Source: Papio anubis
Taxonomy: Eukaryota > Chordata > Mammalia > Primates > Cercopithecidae
Direction: 5' to 3'
NCBI RefSeq assembly: GCF_008728515.1
Contig: NC_044986.1
Location: 62,857,159 to 62,921,158 of the forward strand
Length of the DNA: 64,000 nucleotides
Shown here: positions 11,127 through 22,676 of the stretch, in pieces
Layout of the letters: each line of letters starts with the position of its first letter
Position numbering within the stretch: position 1 is the first letter of the stretch
Program-made: the position numbers and the translations under genes
The notes under the pieces: model-generated
Database searches by the model: none
Told to the model about the DNA's origin: nothing
The model's input: the letters and a program-made list of their open reading frames with translations, nothing else

Positions 11127-12229
11127 GCAAGAGACATTTGAATATATTGTCAACTTTCATTGGCTTACTAATGCTATGACACACCGGAATGTGTTTCTTT
11201 CCTTCGGAGCTCTATAGTAGCATAAGAAAATCTTGCTGAAAATTGAGCAACACATTTTCATGCTGAATGATTTTATTTTACATTTCCTCTGATACAAACA
11301 GAAAAGACATCTCACATTCAGCTACCTATGCTAGACTGCACCACAAATAAGCTCATACCCTTATAATGTGTCTACATGACAGTAACAACTGTAGTGAGCA
11401 TAGAATCATTCATATGCCTATACTTATTTCCTACGTCTTTACTTAACATCAAGGAACCACTCTCGAGGTAGTGTCTCTGGTAGTTTTGGGAAAGCTGGGT
11501 GCTTCTGTGTTACTAGTATACTAAGACCTTAAGTAAGGGATCCTCCTTATGCTCTAGGGACTTCTCGAACCTCTCTCTGAAACCCTCAAGGTAACAGAGC
11601 TTTAACTCCACACAGGAGGCTCAAGCACCACAAAGCTAGCAGGCTGCTATGATCTGGGTCTCTCTAATGCCTGTGCCTGCCCATATCTTATTTCTCCTTC
11701 TCAACAGACAGAAATAAGTTCCAAAATCTTTTCAAATCATTTCTTCCTCTGGCAATATTCAATAGCAGGGCCCTCACCTTGGTTCCTGCAATTGTCTCAC
11801 TTCCCATCTCTCTTAATCACTAATGGCTTCTTTCCTTTTCAGTTTTGGTTCCCAAAGTAACTCTAACCAGAGAATCTCTTTTATATGACAATATTTAGCA
11901 GACTGGTATTTTAAGTGTTTTAGAGTGTGGTTCCTGGCAGGCCTTTTTTGTTGTTGTTTGGTTTTTGTCCTCACTGTGAGCAATAAAGATCTTAATTAAA
12001 GAAATTAACGAAAATGGTCACCTAGAGTTGGAAGCTCAATTCACAGTGTTGGGTTGCTGGTTCCCTACTAATAGATTATATCCTGGCAACACTGTCACAG
12101 TACAGCAATAAAAACTGTTCTGTCATCTTCCCGGTCCACCACAGAGTCTCATTCTCGCTCTTATGTCTGGACTAAACTCAGAGTAACCCAGAATCTTTCT
12201 CATACAAGCCTTGTCCACCTATATTCTAT
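11127..12229. other. Unique sequence
   Basis: I see no gene. The composition is more balanced than elsewhere. The 11900-11945 segment faintly resembles MER5-type termini but is too short to call. Confidence 0.5.
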
Positions 12230-12505
12230 TCTCGAATCATATCTGAATCATCATTTAAAACTCAAGTAACTCCTCCCAATAAAACCCTCCAGTAATATCT
12301 CATATCATTCAGGATACTCATTATGCTTGCAAAATCCCATTTCAACTGGTCCCCTGATACCTCTCTGTCCTCAGCTGCTCTTACTCTCTCCTTTGCTCAC
12401 TTCCTTCCTGTGACACTGTACTCCTTGCTATTTTTTAAACATACATTACAAATTCCTAATTGCCATGTTTCTCACACCCTTCTCCATCTTTCTTCTCTTC
12501 TTCCT
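12230..12505 (+). mobile_element. L2 relic
   Basis: The succession 'CTCCAGTAATATC ... TTCAGGATACTCATTATG ... CAACTGGTCCCCTGATACCTC ... CTTCCTTCCTGTGACAC' follows the order of the 3' part of L2 (remnant of the RT-distal region). It may resume after the LTR at 12912-13030. Strongly decayed. Confidence 0.6.
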
Positions 12506-12555
12506 TCTTTCCCAATCTCCATCCACCTACATTCATCCTTTCCCCCTTCTCCTCT

Positions 12556-12911
12556 GCTACAGTCTGAATGTTTGTGTCCCTCAAAATTCATATGCTGAAA
12601 TCCTAATCCTCAAGATGACGGTATTAGGAGGCGGGGCCTTTGGGGGTGATTAAGTCATGAGGGTGAAGCTCTCGGGAATGGAATTGATGCCCTTAGAAAA
12701 GAGGCCGCGGAAAGACTCCTCATCCCCTTCTACCATGTAAGGTAACAGGAAAAAGGTTGTCTATGAAGAATGGGCCTTTCCAAGATATGGAATCTGCTGA
12801 TGCCTCGATCTTGGACTTCCCAGCCTCCAGAACTGTGATAAATACAGTTCTGCTGTTTATAAACCAGCCAATCTATGGTAGTTTGTTAAAAGCAGCCTTA
12901 ACCTACTAGGA
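12556..12911 (+). mobile_element. MaLR LTR (MLT1/MST-like), sense
   Basis: Landmarks in order: GTCTGAATGTTTGTGTCCCT, AAATTCATATGCTGAAATCC, TATTAGGAGGCGGGGCCTTT, GGTGATTAAGTCATGAGGG, TCTTGGACTTCCCAGCCTCC, and AGAACTGTGATAAATA, with the polyadenylation-like signal near the 3' end. This is a nearly full-length solo LTR of the ERVL-MaLR group. It sits in L2-like sequence. Confidence 0.87.
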
Positions 12912-13871
12912 CACCCTCCTTTCTTCACACAGTCCCCTCTAGATAGCCAGTTAATGTTTCCTCCTTGTTACATACTCCTCTTTCAGGCCAATGTCTCTAA
13001 CCTCCCCTCTACTCTCAACTCCAGCCTCCTTAGGGACTTTCTGTACTTTAATGTAAGGAATGTATTATTTGATTTATCTAATTTGAAAAACTACAGAGAG
13101 CACTTTATCCATCAAACAAGTTATTTCTAAGAGATCAAACCTCGTAGAGGGGAAAGGAGTTGAATGGAGTGTGCTGAGAAAAAGAAAGTTACAATTTAGT
13201 ATTTTTATCTTTTAAAGTATCTATGGTAATAGTATTGATACTTCACACTGAAAACCTTCCATTATGTCCTGTCATTGCCATATGAAATAGCATTCTTGTG
13301 TGTTAAATATAAGCTTCCCTGAATCACAACATTAAGATCCTGGGGAAATATTTCCCCACATTTGTTGCCCATTTCTTTAAAGTCTTAAAATAAAAAAGGG
13401 AATGTGCCCTAATAAGGTGAAGGTTTGTGGGTTGTGTTACTGTCTGGATTCAAGAAGGACAGTTTCCCACTGTGAAGAGACTATGAGCAACGGAAGTACT
13501 GAGAGCAGAGAAAAGGATAAATTAATGAACTCATTAAATCATCTCAGATGGATGCAATATTTCTTGCGTTTGGTATTATGTTCCAGGTATAAAAAGTATT
13601 TTCTTTTCTTGTTCTAATCCTTTATTTTAGCAGTTCCTACAATAGTCACAATAGTTCCACATGGTGATTGAAGAATATTTTGCATTATTAAACAATTTAT
13701 GTCACTCTTAAACATGTTTATATATAGGTCTAAACATCATTCTTGAAGTGTGACATCAAATATTTATATAAGCAATGAATTCTAAAAATTATAAAATTAT
13801 TACTGATCAGACAATTTTTAAATTTGTCCATTTAATTAAATCAATTTTGAGTGTGAGTATACATTAATCAT
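12912..13871. other. Unique AT-rich sequence, L2-like at its left edge
   Basis: 12912-13030 may continue the L2 relic split by the LTR. The rest shows no gene; a 71-codon frame at 13402-13617 has no recognisable domain. Confidence 0.45.
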
Positions 13872-14189
13872 AATTTGTACTTTTTTTTTCTTTTTTTGTG
13901 ACGGAGTCTCGCTCTGTCGCCCAGGCTGGAGTGCAGTGGCCGGATCTCAGCTCACTACAAGCTCTGCCTCCTGGGTTCACACCATTCTCCTGCCTCAGCC
14001 TCCTCAGTAGCTGGGACTACAGGCGCCCGCCACCACACCCAGCTAATTTTTTTGTATTTTTTAGTAGAAATGGAGTTTCACCGTGTTAACCAGGATGGTC
14101 TCGATCTCCTGACCTCATGATCCACCCACCTCTGCCTCCCAAAATGCTGGGATTACAGGCGTGAGCCACCACACCTGGCCAATTTGTAC
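13872..14189 (-). mobile_element. AluY of Old World monkey type, antisense, with TSD
   Basis: Full-length antisense Alu at 13881-14180 flanked by a perfect 9-bp TSD AATTTGTAC (13872-13880 and 14181-14189). It contains GGCCGGATCTCAGCTCAC, the reverse of GTGAGCTGAGATCCGGCC; human AluY has GATCGCGCC there. That change marks Alu lineages active in Old World monkeys. Confidence 0.95.
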
Positions 14190-15482
14190 CATCTTTGTAA
14201 AAGTTACACTGGCAAAGCCTTTTAGAAAATAAGTAAACATTTCTAATTTTGTAATTTTGTATTTTTCTTGAAGAAACATTTTTGATACAACTATGTTTAA
14301 ATTTTGAGCACTGAAATACAATTATGTTTTATATTTTAATCCTTTAAATCATTACTGTCAATAAAATATTAATTATGTAAAATTTTACTATAGTAACCTA
14401 CTTGGTAATTTCACTAAAATGATGTAAGAAATATAATGAAATTAATATATAACATGTAGGAACCATGTCTGTCTGTATTTTATGACACGTATAATCACCA
14501 CACGCTCATCAACCAAAATCCCAGAGATGCAGAATAAGCAAATCCAGCCATCTTTGATGTTTTGCCAAGTTTAAATTATATAAAAGGCATAGCCTTCCAT
14601 ATATTTTGAAAATTTATTTAGTTCTATTTGTGAAGGTAGAAGACCAGAACATATTTTCTTTAAGAGTTTGTTGGCTTGGTTTATAACTTTCACATATTTA
14701 CATATTTCAACACATGGAAGGGGACACCTTCATTTATACTCTTGCCCTGGTTCATTCAAATATTAAGGGTGAACATGCATCCTGCCCCCTGTTAAATAGA
14801 GTAATATTAATTTTGCTAAACCTAAAATAATATTTTAAAGTAGAAGGAGATACTAGAGAGAAAATCACATGATAGAATATAATGAAGTAAAAATACCCAT
14901 TCTGACAGATCTACTTTGTTAGACAGTAATTAAGTAAAAGGCTTGAGGCACTCTCCAAAGAGGAGACCAATCCTTAACCACACCCAAAATGATCGAATCG
15001 TGATGGTGTATTGACTGTTATTGATAAATAACATTCGTGTATTAACTATATTGACCTCAAACTTCTAATGGAGCTAGTATATTCTGTAAGTAAATAACTT
15101 TCCATCTTCTTTGGTTCAGCACACCCAAAGTTCAGTAATCCACTTGTTGCATGATATTCAATTAAATTGCACTTTTACACCAATGACTACACACGGAAAT
15201 CCATTCTCTTTCTCTCTTTCTCTAGATTACAGACCTGGGCTCTTTCATACCTTCAAAAACAAGCCAGATACAGAGTCATCTTCAACACTTGTGTCTTCCT
15301 TATCCAGACCTTGCAAATTCAGTTAGGTACTGTTTCTTAAAACTCTTATTTAGACCCTTCATCACTGCTTACATAAAACACTCTTTATTTTTCCCAACTT
15401 TATTGCACTAATCCCCATATCTTGTCTACTTTCTGTAGATTCATCTTTCTAAACCATTCACCATCCACCTCTGCTTTTTTGA
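14190..15482. other. AT-rich unique sequence
   Basis: No gene or repeat is confidently recognised. A pyrimidine-rich stretch near 15205-15225 precedes short open frames that lack coding signs. Confidence 0.5.
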
Positions 15483-15672
15483 GCTGTGCTTCTTAAAGTA
15501 TGGTTCCCACATCAGCAGCATCACATCACTCAGGAGTTGTTAGAAATGCAAACTCTTGGGTTCCACCCCAGAACTACTGAGTCAGAAGCTCTGGAGGTGG
15601 GGCCCAGCCATCTGTGTTTCAACAAGCCCTCCAAGTGATTATCATGCATTTTAAAATTTGAAAACCAAGGTT
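15483..15672 (-). mobile_element. MER5A (hAT-Charlie MITE), antisense
   Basis: Near full length: starts CTGTGCTTCTTAAAGTATGG, contains AGCAGCATCACATCACTC, GTTAGAAATGCAAACTC, GGAGGTGGGGCCCAGCCATC and ACAAGCCCTCCAAGTGATT, and ends TTTGAAAACCAAGG. This is an internally deleted non-autonomous hAT element of eutherian age; no coding capacity. Confidence 0.9.
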
Positions 15673-15679
15673 CTAAAGT

Positions 15680-16110
15680 CATATTTTTAAAAGGCAAAAC
15701 CAATCATGTCATTTGCTTGCTTAAAACTCCTTTAATGAGTCTCTTCTGAAGGATAAAAGCCAGGCTCTTGGGAAGAAGTGTAATACCCTTTCTGTTCTCA
15801 TATTTCAGCCCTTCTCTTTCCATTTCCTCCTTCCCACCCAGTGTTTTAGTCATATGAAAGTTTTGAAATATTGTGAAGCAACCTGCTTTTTCTGCCTTTT
15901 TGCCTTTTCCTAGTGCACCTCTTCCCACACACAATTCATCCACCTAGAGGGCTTCTATTCATCTTTTCAGATTCATCTTTCCAGATCGAGCTCAAATGTC
16001 CCCTTTTTCAGAATGATTGCTGAGGGCTAATTTCAATAACTTACTTACAGCCTATTCCAGTTCTTCCAGGTCCACCTACATAATTTTCCCGAATTAAATT
16101 TTTTTACATC
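15680..16110 (+). mobile_element. L2 relic
   Basis: The order 'TTTGCTTGCTTAAAACTCC ... AAAGCCAGGCTC ... AGTGCACCTCTTCCC ... GAGCTCAAATGTCCCCTT' mirrors the L2 3' region (AAACTCCTTAGCATGG ... CAGCTCAAATGTCACCTC). A 79-codon minus-strand frame across it is a chance frame. Confidence 0.58.
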
Positions 16111-17650
16111 CAGCTCTTTAAAAAGAAAGAAAGTCTGTTTACTGGGCAAGGAGGCATAGGAAAAAATAGAAAGGGCACTACTTATCCCACCTCACATCCT
16201 CCCACCCCTAGTTCACAAGTTAAAGATTGTCATCCATCTCTTGGAATAGTCATAGCTCCTTGAGGATGTTCATGCCCCCTCCTAGATGCTGTCTCAATTG
16301 CTTATTGGTTAGCCTACTCCTAGATATGCAGGACCCAAAGCAACAGTAGAAATGGAGGTCCACATACCACACGTTTACATATTTAAAAGTTATTTAAAAA
16401 CTAAGAAACTTTAATAAAATATGTTCTATAATTGTGCTGCCTTAAATATATAATTTTTAATGACAAATGAAAAGTATTGTGTAAGGCAATAGTTCTTAGA
16501 TGACTAAAAGTTGGCAAAATGTCAAAGATATTAAATTTAACATTTGAGAGCATACCTGGGCATTCTCTTGTTGAGATGGCAATGTTTATATAAGTAATAA
16601 AATGAAACCAGCTTAATTAATAAACAGACATGTATTCCATAAAATTTATATTTCTCCTATTTATTTCATCAAAATTATATTGCTGTGGTCAAGATTTTTA
16701 ATTAATTTCTTGACAATGATGAGCCAAAGGATTTAAACTAAAATGAAATTGTATTGAAGTTAGAAAATTCAAATATATTTTATTAAAAATTAAATAATTA
16801 TGAATTAAAAATTCATAATTCTTTCTTAAATATTCAAATTACCTATTAAGTCAAAAACTGAAATGCATATAAGGAACATCACATTTTAATTTCAGAATAT
16901 TTCATTAAAGCTGACATTTTCTCATTTAATTTTGTCTCTTTTAACATTGAGCATCCACTATCCATTTGCTTGCCAATATGAAGAACTGGTAGCACACTTC
17001 ATATTTTCTGTAACCCCAAATACAGAAAAGTATAGGAGTACTATGATTTATTTAATAATCTAAAATATACCTATCATGTACAAATGCTATGCTAATTTGT
17101 CTGGACTTTCAAATCTACCAATGAAACATGAACAGATACAAGAAAAGTGATGTTCAGCTCTACCTAGGAAAACAATCCTTGATTATGCAATGATTTGGTG
17201 TGTTCATTCCACAAGGAAGAATCTGAAAATAATTTATGTATATTTTCTTTATAGTGCTCAAACCTAGCCCACCCCACCCCCCTGCTGCAAAATAAGATAT
17301 TCATCTCTCATGTTGACAGCAGTTCAAACTGAAAATGTTTATGGCATTTGAGCTTTGCTATCTTTTCGCCACTAGGATGTAAGAAAAAATGTGGAGAAGA
17401 ATTTTCTGGTAGCCCAAATAATATTAATCATGAGAGTGAATGTTTTAGATTGCAGTGAGCCAGTGCTGTAGGCCAGAAGTGAGGTAACAGGCATTTATGT
17501 TTGTGTTTTTGTCATATGTGGGGCCCTCTAATGCATGGGGCCCAGGACAAAGACCTTTCTTTCCTGGATCTAAGCATGGCACTACCTAGGTGTTTGATGT
17601 CTTTACCCTGGGAATAAGCTTGAATTTTAAAGTGCTATCCTAGGGAATAA
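16111..17650. other. AT-rich unique sequence with a perfect palindrome
   Basis: No gene is recognised. A hairpin with 11-bp perfect arms lies at 16796-16820. A C-rich tract (CCCACCCCACCCCCC) lies at about 17268-17283. Confidence 0.5.
16796..16820. repeat. Perfect short inverted repeat
   Basis: Arms AATTATGAATT (16796-16806) and AATTCATAATT (16810-16820) with a 3-base AAA loop. All A/T-rich; could be chance in a region of this composition. Confidence 0.9.
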
Positions 17651-17654
17651 TTTC

Positions 17655-18145
17655 AATATATGTTGGAGTTTGAATTTCTATACATTTGCAGTGCCTCGCC
17701 CGACTTTGGCCTACCAAAGCAAAAAAACTTGGTCAGGCTTTGGTGCCCAGCTATCTGGTCAAATATTTATCTAAATGCTCCTGTGAAGGTATTTTACAGA
17801 CATGGTGAGCATTTCTTAATCAATTGACTTTAATTAAAGAGATTACCCTTGATAATGTAGGTGGGCCTCACACAGTAAGTTGGAAGCCGTAAGAGCAAAA
17901 GATAAAAACACAAACAAAAACAATAACAGAAAACTGAGGTATCCCCCAAAAGAAGGGATTCTGCCTTAAGACTAACATAGAAATCCTGCTTGAGTTTCCA
18001 GCCTGCCAACCTGCTCTACAAATTTCAGATTTAATACTGCAACATCAACTCTTGCCTGAGTTTATATAAAACCTACGCTATAGATTTCAGACCTGCCAGC
18101 CCCTACCATGTAAGCCAATTCGTTTTGGAGGACTCCGACTGATAT
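17655..18145 (+). mobile_element. LTR-like relic, family not identified
   Basis: The layout 'GTGGGCCTCACACAGTAAG ... GAAGCCGTAAGAGC ... CTGCTTGAGTTTCCAGCCTGCC ... CAGACCTGCCAGCCCC ... GTAAGCCAATTC ... ACTCCGACTGATATA' follows an ancient mammalian LTR-type pattern (paired 'cagcctgcc'-like motifs, a GCCAATTC block, and an end near CTGACTAATA). I cannot name the subfamily. Confidence 0.5.
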
Positions 18146-18309
18146 AGGTAAATATTTCCATCTTCTTTTATCCCAGTCCCCAAAGGCAGATAATGAAAAT
18201 GTAAACATATATATGTACTATATACCTTATCTCTATACCTTCTTATAGTATGTTAGACTAACCAGTTTCTAGAATTTATGGCATAGTATTATAATCATAG
18301 GTTTAAAAG

Positions 18310-18412
18310 TCTGTCTCCTATTCTTGACTGGAAGTTCCTTGTGTGCAGAGGCTGTGTTATTTATCTCAGTGCTTTTTGAGGCTGGAAATAAATGTTTAAT
18401 ACATGCCTGTCA
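18310..18412 (+). mobile_element. L2 3'-end relic (weak)
   Basis: The pattern 'GTTCCTTGTGTGCAGAGGCTGTGTTATTTATC ... AATAAATGTTTAATA' is that of the L2 3' end. Short and diverged. Confidence 0.5.
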
Positions 18413-19039
18413 AATGTTAGAGAATCAAAATTAACACATTACCTGGATAAGTTGGCATGCGGTGGGGACAGGAGTAGGGGATGGTGGAAGCGCAAGGAGG
18501 AAGAAACAAACAATGTGGACGTAGGCAGCAGTCTCCCTGAAGCTAAGACACCCCATGAGATGGTACTCATCCAGCTTTGCCAAGCTCCCAGCACAGTCTT
18601 AATCACCTCTCTCACAGCGACTTTGATAGTTCTGGCTAAGGAACTTGATACCTGCAAGCAATTAACTTTAATAAGCCAGCAGGTGATTTCCTTGAGAATG
18701 CTGACGATTCAATTTGCTGACAGCAGCTCTAGATTCTCTGGCTACTCAGCCATGGCTTCTATCTCTGCCCTTATGAACCCAGTCTGCAGTTGTGAGTAAT
18801 AAATGAAAAGGTAGCCAAAGTGTGAATCTTTAACAGTGAAAATTGTAATCAGCTTTAAGGCATGATTATATATTACAGACAGAACCAAAAGGTCTTCTAA
18901 AGTTATGAAGAAAAACAAAAGCCAACAAGTTGTACAGTTACACTGGCACCAAACTTTTATAGTTTCTATGAACGTTAAATGAAGGGATATAAAAGTACTT
19001 TCACCTGTATTAACCCTTTTTGTTTTCTGTTACTCATCA
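18413..19039. other. Unique, relatively GC-rich block
   Basis: Open frames exist on both strands (135 codons plus at 18392-18799; 72 codons minus at 18439-18657), but neither carries a domain that I recognise. I see no gene. Confidence 0.45.
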
Positions 19040-19560
19040 TCTCATTATCTAATGCAGAATCCTGGGAATGATTTTAAACTCCTTCTCTCTGTCTCAATAA
19101 TCCTAAATGTTGCAATTGCCTTATTGTCCTATTTTATTGAATTATTTTTCACACAGTGGCAGCCTAATGAGTTTCCCCAGTGTTAGTCTCAGGCATTACC
19201 TATCAAACAACTCCACTGCTTGCGTCCTCTTCCCAAAATGCAAATATTATTTCATTTGCATGTAATTTCTTAATAGTTCTCCATTGTTAATTGACTACAG
19301 TGGAGTCAAATCTTAGAATTAAGTTTTAAGATAAAAGAGGCAAAAGACCTATTTTACTCAAAATTAACACTGAATATTTCTTAAATTGTCCAAAAAATAC
19401 AGTATATTCCCCATTATATGTGAAACTATATGGAGCAATACATGTTTGTATATATAGTAATTTATAGTAAATAAATTTATAATAAAACTATAAGAATTAT
19501 AATTAAATATAATAATAAAATATACAATAATATAAAATAAACTTATAATAAAGAGAATAT

Positions 19561-19672
19561 AAGCTTTGTGAGGACAGTGATTTTCATTCATTTTGTTCAC
19601 CGATGTACCCCAAAGGCCTAAAACAGTGCTTGTCTTAGCAGGTGATCAATGAATACTTGTTAAATGAAAATC
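19561..19672 (+). mobile_element. L2 3'-end relic
   Basis: 'GCTTTGTGAGGACAGTGATTTT ... GTTCACCGATGTACCCCAA ... AAACAGTGCTTGTC ... GATCAATGAATACTTGTTAAATGAA' matches the L2 terminal block (GAGGGCAGGGATTTT ... ACTGCTGTATCCCCAG ... ACAGTGCCTGGC ... TCAATAAATATTTGTTGAATGAA). Confidence 0.7.
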
Positions 19673-19678
19673 ACATAA

Positions 19679-19736
19679 CAATTGATTAACATCATTTTAA
19701 CAATTGATTTGACAATTGATAAGTTGCTGACAATTG
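19679..19736. repeat. Cluster of four CAATTG motifs
   Basis: CAATTG occurs at 19679, 19701, 19713 and 19731, each within ACAATTGnTT/AT-like context, directly after the L2 end. It looks like a short degenerate tandem array. Confidence 0.75.
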
Positions 19737-19744
19737 TTTGTTAA

Positions 19745-20289
19745 AATCATTTCAAATAACTTTATTTCCCCTTTTTGTGCAACCATTTAACACTAACGTA
19801 ACATAGAAAGTCTGTGTGTGGTGGAATGTCATTAATTTACATTGCTTTCTATGTACTACAGTCTTTCATGATCTGTGCTGTCAGTTCTGCACTTATACTT
19901 TGGCTTCAGTGTATCAAATCATTCAATGCTCTCCAAATATGCTGTGCAAAGATCTTTGCACTCTGATTCCTCAAGTCAATTTAAGTGCCCTGTGATCTTA
20001 AGAACTTTATTTTTCCTCCATTTTCAATGTTTATTTCATTGCATTTTATCGTTTTCTTGTGGGTCTGCCTTCTTGATCAGATTCTAAGACTCCTGATTAT
20101 AAAATCTATGTTTTAATAGTGATTTTAATAGTGTGTCTAGTACAATGCCTGATGCGTCAACAGACACATACAGAGTATCTGATTTATATTAAGTATTTAT
20201 TTGTCTGTTGATCTCTCTATATGCTTTGTTTACTATTATTATGTTATCATGGTTGGCCCTCCATTTAGTGCCATTATGACCATGTATGT
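19745..20289. other. Unique AT-rich sequence
   Basis: Nothing recognised with confidence. The 20060-20170 part has a faint L2-tail flavour (CTAGTACAATGCCTGATGC). Confidence 0.4.
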
Positions 20290-20390
20290 TACCTTTGACA
20301 AGCCATTTGAACTTTCTGACCCTTAGTTATCATCTGATAATATGTGTTCTACTTTTTAGGAGCAAAAGATATACTCAATTATTTCAACAA
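20290..20390 (+). mobile_element. MIR relic (weak)
   Basis: 'GTTACCTTTGACAAGCCATTTGAACTTTCTGACCCTTAGTTATCATCTG' follows the MIR core (TGACCTTGGGCAAGTTACTTAACCTCTCTG ... CAGTTTCCTCATCTG). Confidence 0.5.
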
Positions 20391-20499
20391 ATTAATGAAC
20401 AAACAATTTGAGTCTCAGCCTGCAGTCAATACTCTTTGATCCAGTATCCAGGATCCAGGATACAGTATCCTCCGTGCAGCAGCTTCTGCACATGAGGCA

Positions 20500-20667
20500 T
20501 CAAGGGAACCACCTCAGAAAAACTGCTATGACCAGAAATACTGCAGAGAACAGGGTAACCAGAAGCACGATCATCTCAGAAGATACCTGCAGCCGCACGC
20601 CTACAGTGGCCTTATACGGTTTGTGGGCAAGAGACCATTGTGAGGAGGTCCGAGAAACATATTTCAG
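20500..20667 (-). other. Short open frame with a membrane-segment-like end, unidentified
   Basis: A 55-codon minus-strand frame without an upstream start that I trust. Its C-terminal third is strongly hydrophobic (about 20 residues of I, V, L, F, A following M-I-V-L-L), flanked by polar residues, and ends R-W-F-P. The block (20410-20710) has higher GC than its surroundings, and the opposite strand is open too. I recognise no family; chance is likely. Confidence 0.2.
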
Positions 20668-20710
20668 TCACTTTGTTCTGATGCAAATATATGCCTCCCA
20701 GAGATCTTAA

Positions 20711-21480
20711 GATGACAGAGAGGGACTTTGCTGTGGGAGAGGGGAGACGTGTTTTTTGGCTTCAATGGTAGCAGCTAAGCACCAGTATAATTAGATATTA
20801 AGCTAGATGCCTGCATTTCAACTCACCTCTCAGGCAAGAATATGGATTCAGGCTTTTAGAAAGCTTTTTTCACAAGGGGTGCCAAAGTAGCAAGTGAAAG
20901 AAAAGGGTAAAGTGGAAGGAAAACTTTTTCCTGGTGATTAAGCAGTTCCTAACATATATGCATGAATGCATACATACAAATATAAATACAAACTTAAAGA
21001 ATACCCTATCCCAAGCACTCCAGGTAATTAAATGTTTATTTCACTCTGAATTGGGATGTCTCATGATGCTAAGGAAAATATTGGAAAGACCTTCTCTCTC
21101 CTTACCTCACTTTCAGTTAAAAAAAAAAAAAAAAATGAAAGACAGAAGAAGGGAGAAAAGAGATAAATAGAAGGCTATTTTGAAGGTAAGAAGGTGAAGG
21201 CAGTCACCTTTTATGCCTTCCTCCCTTCCTCCTGTCAATCATCCACTCTGGTTGATTCCCAAGCTTGCTTTATAAACAGCCGGAGAGCAAAGCAAAACTT
21301 AACTCAACTCATCCTTTCATTTGCAATACATTGATAGGGCCATTGCTGTGCACGTTTGGTGGGTCCTGGACAAAACTGTATCAGGTTGCCTTTTCCAGAA
21401 TGGGATTTGGAGCAAGACCCTTCTCTCTCTAATGTGACTGAGGAAAACAGAAGGAAGGTAGGCAAAGGACACCTGTTCTA
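20711..21480. other. Unique sequence
   Basis: Nothing recognised apart from a 17-base A run at about 21120-21135 inside a purine-rich stretch. Confidence 0.5.
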
Positions 21481-21795
21481 GGCCAGGCACAGTGGCTCAT
21501 GCCTATAATCTCAGCACTTTGGTAGACTGAGGTGGGTGGATCACCTGAGGTCAGGAGTTCGAGATCAGCCTGGCCAACATGGTGAAACACTATCCCTACT
21601 AAAAATACAAAAAAAAAAAAAGCTGGGTGTGATGATGGGTGCCTGTAATCTGAGCTACTTGGGAGGCTGAGGCAGGAGAATTGCTTGAACTTGGAGGCAG
21701 AAGTTGCAGTGAGCCAAGATCGTGCCACTACACTCCAGCCTGGGTGACAGAGAGTGACTCTGTCTCAAAACAAGAAAAGAAAAGAAAGAAAAATC
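21481..21795 (+). mobile_element. Alu, full length, sense
   Basis: Starts AGGCCAGGCACAGTGGCTCA and ends with an interrupted A-rich tail (AAACAAGAAAAGAAAAG). Moderately diverged S-type by eye. A 99-codon minus frame over it is spurious. Confidence 0.97.
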
Positions 21796-21947
21796 AAAAA
21801 GACCTGCTCTCCAGTAGTCTCTGAGGCCCCAGCTTCCCAGAATGGGAGTGTTGATCAGGACCTATGGTAAATGGTTTCCTACTCCAGTCCAACAGCTCAC
21901 TGGGCTAAACAAAAGAGGCCCTTCACCGCCTCAGGGCAGACCCACAA

Positions 21948-21988
21948 ATTTATTTATCTATTTATTTATTTATTTATTTATTTATTTA
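21948..21988. repeat. (TTTA)n microsatellite
   Basis: About ten units of TTTA with one TCTA variant. Confidence 0.93.
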
Positions 21989-22120
21989 CCAAAAAACCTT
22001 AAATTCTGTAATCTTCAAGTCAATCGTCAACTTTTCTTGGATTTTTTAAGAACTGAAAAGAAAAATAATTTCAAGCAACAGCACTCAAACACCATATACA
22101 TTTGTAATGAGGTACAGCAA

Positions 22121-22442
22121 TCAATTTTTTTTGTGGGGGGGGATGGAATCTCTGTCACCCAGGCTGGAAGGCAGTGTGATCTCGGCTCACTGCAACTTCC
22201 ACCTCCCAGGCTCAAGTGATTCTCCTGCCTCAGCCTCCCGAGTAGCTGGGACTACAGGTGCGTGCCACCACACCCGACTGATTTTTGTATTTTTAGTAGA
22301 GTCGGGGTTTCGTCATGTTGCCCAGGCTGTTCTCGAACTCCCAACCTCAAGTGACCTGCTAACCTCGGCCTCCCAAAGTGCTGGGATTACAGGTGTGAGC
22401 CACTGCACCCAGGCCGGAGTGCAGTGATTTTAAGTCAATTTT
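22121..22442 (-). mobile_element. Alu, antisense, with an extra Alu-like 5' junction
   Basis: T run at 22125-22132, both arms, and GCCACTGCACCCAGGCC at the right. Instead of ending there, 22409-22428 continues as CCCAGGCCGGAGTGCAGTGA, which resembles the reversed Alu right-arm end (18 of 20 bases). A possible TSD TCAATTTT (22121-22128 and 22435-22442) would place the extra piece within the insertion. Confidence 0.93.
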
Positions 22443-22676
22443 AAGCCTCGTATTTTCTAGGTTTTAGCTTAATAATCCTCATTAGTTTTTCAGATTTTTG
22501 TCCATCTTGTTTTGGGGCTATTTTGCCTAACTGGGCCTAAACAGAATATTAAAATACATTAATAATCCATACTAAGAGTAGAGTATCAATGGGTTTCTCA
22601 CTCCCTAGGGACATAAGTGGAAACAGAATACAGGTGAATGCCCCTGGTTATCCCTAAGTTGGGCAGTTTCATACAA
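22443..22676. other. Probable 3'-UTR part of the PRXL2A retrocopy
   Basis: On the minus strand this lies directly after the pseudogene stop. If the insertion includes the 3' UTR, its A-tail would lie at the left, near the Alu T-run at 22125. I cannot confirm this without the parent mRNA. Confidence 0.35.

Noticed and set aside
18392..18799. 135-codon frame, longest outside repeats
   Set aside because: No recognisable domain, no splice context, and the opposite strand is equally open; composition effect is a sufficient explanation.
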